DNA of 7,859 bases from Phycisphaerae bacterium (GTDB lineage: Bacteria; Planctomycetota; Phycisphaerae; UBA1845; Fen-1342). Numbering within the stretch: position 1 is the first letter of the stretch; each line of letters begins with the position of its first letter. Of this stretch, positions 6,902 to 7,859 are shown in pieces. The notes under the pieces were generated by a model. That model was not told the origin of the DNA. It worked only from the letters and a program-made list of their open reading frames with translations, and searched no databases. Location of the stretch: NCBI GenBank assembly GCA_020058145.1, contig JAGVEP010000218.1, positions 1 through 7,859 of the forward strand, given 5' to 3'. The translations under genes and the position numbers were made by a program.

Positions 6902-6936
6902 AGTATTCAGAGTTCGGGGTTCAAGGTTCAGAGTTC
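6902..6936 (-). repeat. Heptamer array GAACnnn, sdhC-sdhA junction
   Basis: Five gapless 7-base units are read on the minus strand: GAACTCT (6936-6930), GAACCTT (6929-6923), GAACCCC (6922-6916), GAACTCT (6915-6909) and GAATACT (6908-6902). The TGA stop of sdhC (6923-6921) lies where units two and three meet, so the array encodes the last residues of SdhC. It also occupies almost the whole spacer before the sdhA ATG. Seen directly; role unknown. Confidence 0.85.
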
Positions 6937-7658
6937 GAGGATAGGCAGTGTGCGGCGACGGCTCCTCCGGCCGCAGGCTGCAACGCCTTGGTCACGGTGC
7001 CCAGGGCATACAGGGAGGTCACGCCCCAGACCATCAGGACCACGCCCAACGCGCCGACCGCAACCGAGAGCGTGCGACGCGGCTCGACGCCGATCACGAC
7101 GCCCCAGGTGATGCAGAACGTCACGATGCCGTTGCAGAAGTGGAACACCGCCGCGGTCAGGCCGACGGCATAGAACACCATCCACAGCCACGTCGGCAGC
7201 CAGAGGTCCAGGAAGCCCTGCTGCGTGAGGCTGAAGAAGTTTGGCGCCGCCGCGAAATGCTCGCCGCCGAACCAGTGCGCAAATCGAAAGTGCGCCAAGT
7301 GAACGGCGACAAAAACGAGCGTGATCCAAGCCGTGACGCGCTGGAGTGTGTACCGCCAGTTGTCCATGTAGGGGTATTGGAACGCGTTCAGCTTGCCTTG
7401 CCAGGCGATCAGGATGCCAAAGAGGGCGTGGAACGCGATCGGGACGAAGATGAACAGCACCTCGATCGGGAGCAGCCAGGGCAGGTCCTGAATCCACTTG
7501 ACGTGCGTGTCGAAGCGGTCCGGGCCCAGGAACGCGGTCGAGTTCGTCAGCAGGTGATTAATGAGAAACGCGCCGATCGGGACGATGCCCGAGAGCGAGT
7601 GCAGCCGCCGCAGGAGAAAGTGATGGCGGTCGAGCAGACCGGGCACAGCATCAGACAC
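6921..7658 (-). CDS. sdhC: Succinate dehydrogenase cytochrome b558 subunit, type B
   Basis: This is the membrane anchor of complex II, 245 residues, with five predicted transmembrane helices at roughly 21-40, 64-86, 106-126, 153-176 and 196-220. H35 (LINH), H77 (FHALFG), H120 (AVHLAH) and H173 (FHFCNG) match the four axial ligands of the two haems b in Bacillus subtilis SdhC. RRLHSLSG (17-24) is also conserved. A single fused anchor with two haems defines type B, normally paired with a low-potential quinone such as menaquinone. GTG 7658 is chosen: GAGGA (7668-7664) lies five bases upstream and the protein begins near the conserved RRLHSL. The protein is about 40 residues longer than the Bacillus one; part of this is a polar and alanine/glycine-rich C-terminal tail (from about 224) whose end, SSNSEP, comes from the heptamer array. 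It is the first gene of sdhCAB. Confidence 0.93.
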   Translation of the reverse strand: MSDAVPGLLDRHHFLLRRLHSLSGIVPIGAFLINHLLTNSTAFLGPDRFDTHVKWIQDLPWLLPIEVLFIFVPIAFHALFGILIAWQGKLNAFQYPYMDNWRYTLQRVTAWITLVFVAVHLAHFRFAHWFGGEHFAAAPNFFSLTQQGFLDLWLPTWLWMVFYAVGLTAAVFHFCNGIVTFCITWGVVIGVEPRRTLSVAVGALGVVLMVWGVTSLYALGTVTKALQPAAGGAVAAHCLSSNSEP

Positions 7659-7716
7659 GTCGATCCTCGCGACCCCCCGCAGTATGACCGATCTCGATAT
7701 TCATGTTTAGGGCGGA

Positions 7717-7744
7717 ATTATAAAGCGCGCGGCGGCCGGCACAA
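7717..7744 (-). promoter_or_regulatory. Probable sigma70 promoter of sdhCAB
   Basis: On the minus strand TATAAT (7722-7717) is a perfect -10 box, with TTGTGC (7744-7739) 16 bases upstream as a partial -35. Transcription would start near 7710, giving a leader of about 50 bases before the sdhC GTG. No other AT-rich box lies between the repeat at the window edge and sdhC. Confidence 0.55.
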
Positions 7745-7800
7745 CGGCACCACCGGGAGTGCTTGCGGGGTGCGTGACACTTCGGGCGGGGCAGTCCATC

Positions 7801-7853
7801 CGAGCCCCGAGCGCGAGCGAGCGGGAAACGAGCCCCGAGCGCCAGCGAGCGGG
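7801..7853. repeat. Two-copy 25-base direct repeat at window edge
   Basis: Copies at 7801-7825 and 7829-7853 differ at one base (G 7814 against C 7842) and are separated by AAA, giving a period of 28. Each copy reads CGAGCCCCGAGCGC followed by G or C and then AGCGAGCGGG. The window ends six bases later, so more copies may follow outside. It lies upstream of the sdhCAB promoter and is not a CRISPR pattern, as the spacer is only three bases. Confidence 0.8.
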
Positions 7854-7859
7854 CCGCGC

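Noticed and set aside
5807..7111. 434-codon plus-strand frame across sdhA and sdhC
   Set aside because: It spans two unrelated minus-strand genes and their junction, with no motif. It is best explained as a shadow of their codon bias.
7801..7853. CRISPR array
   Set aside because: Only two repeat copies, separated by three bases; there is no spacer-length unique sequence and no cas gene.

Overview
This is a GC-rich bacterial window. It most likely comes from a Planctomycetota-type (PVC) organism. That is inference, based on a secreted protein with a PEP-CTERM sorting tail, a stand-alone EF-G paralogue resembling the spirochaete/planctomycete/deltaproteobacterial 'spdEFG2' and mitochondrial EF-G2 group, a type B succinate dehydrogenase with one membrane subunit, weak Shine-Dalgarno use, and frequent GTG starts. 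No RNA gene, CRISPR array, transposase or phage gene was found.

Layout, left to right. Bases 1-134 hold no supported gene. A beta-phosphoglucomutase-like HAD hydrolase (135-809, minus) is divergent from a complete elongation factor G paralogue (967-3042, plus). A good -10 box lies between them. A gap of about 400 bases with no convincing gene follows. Next is a small PEP-CTERM secreted protein (3445-4089, plus), then a REP-like palindrome (4105-4147) and a GC-rich hairpin (4154-4190) that probably terminates transcription for both converging units. The rest of the window is a minus-strand sdhCAB operon: sdhC 7658-6921, sdhA 6898-5015, sdhB 4968-4219. It is preceded by a sigma70-type promoter near 7717-7744 and, at the window edge, a 25-base direct repeat.

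The Sdh genes form one machine. SdhC anchors the complex in the membrane, carries two haems and reaches the quinone. SdhA oxidises succinate on covalent FAD. SdhB passes electrons through 2Fe-2S, 4Fe-4S and 3Fe-4S clusters. The other three genes are unrelated to it and to each other.

The most unusual structure lies in the gaps rather than the genes. Both junctions inside sdhCAB contain five consecutive 7-base units with a fixed 4-base head and a variable 3-base tail (GAACnnn between sdhC and sdhA, GCTGnnn between sdhA and sdhB). Each array overlaps the stop codon of the upstream gene. A related 8-base array (RTCACnnn) covers the start codon of the HAD gene. I see no new multigene system here. 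These gene-boundary micro-arrays and the EF-G paralogue with an altered domain IV tip are the points most worth following.
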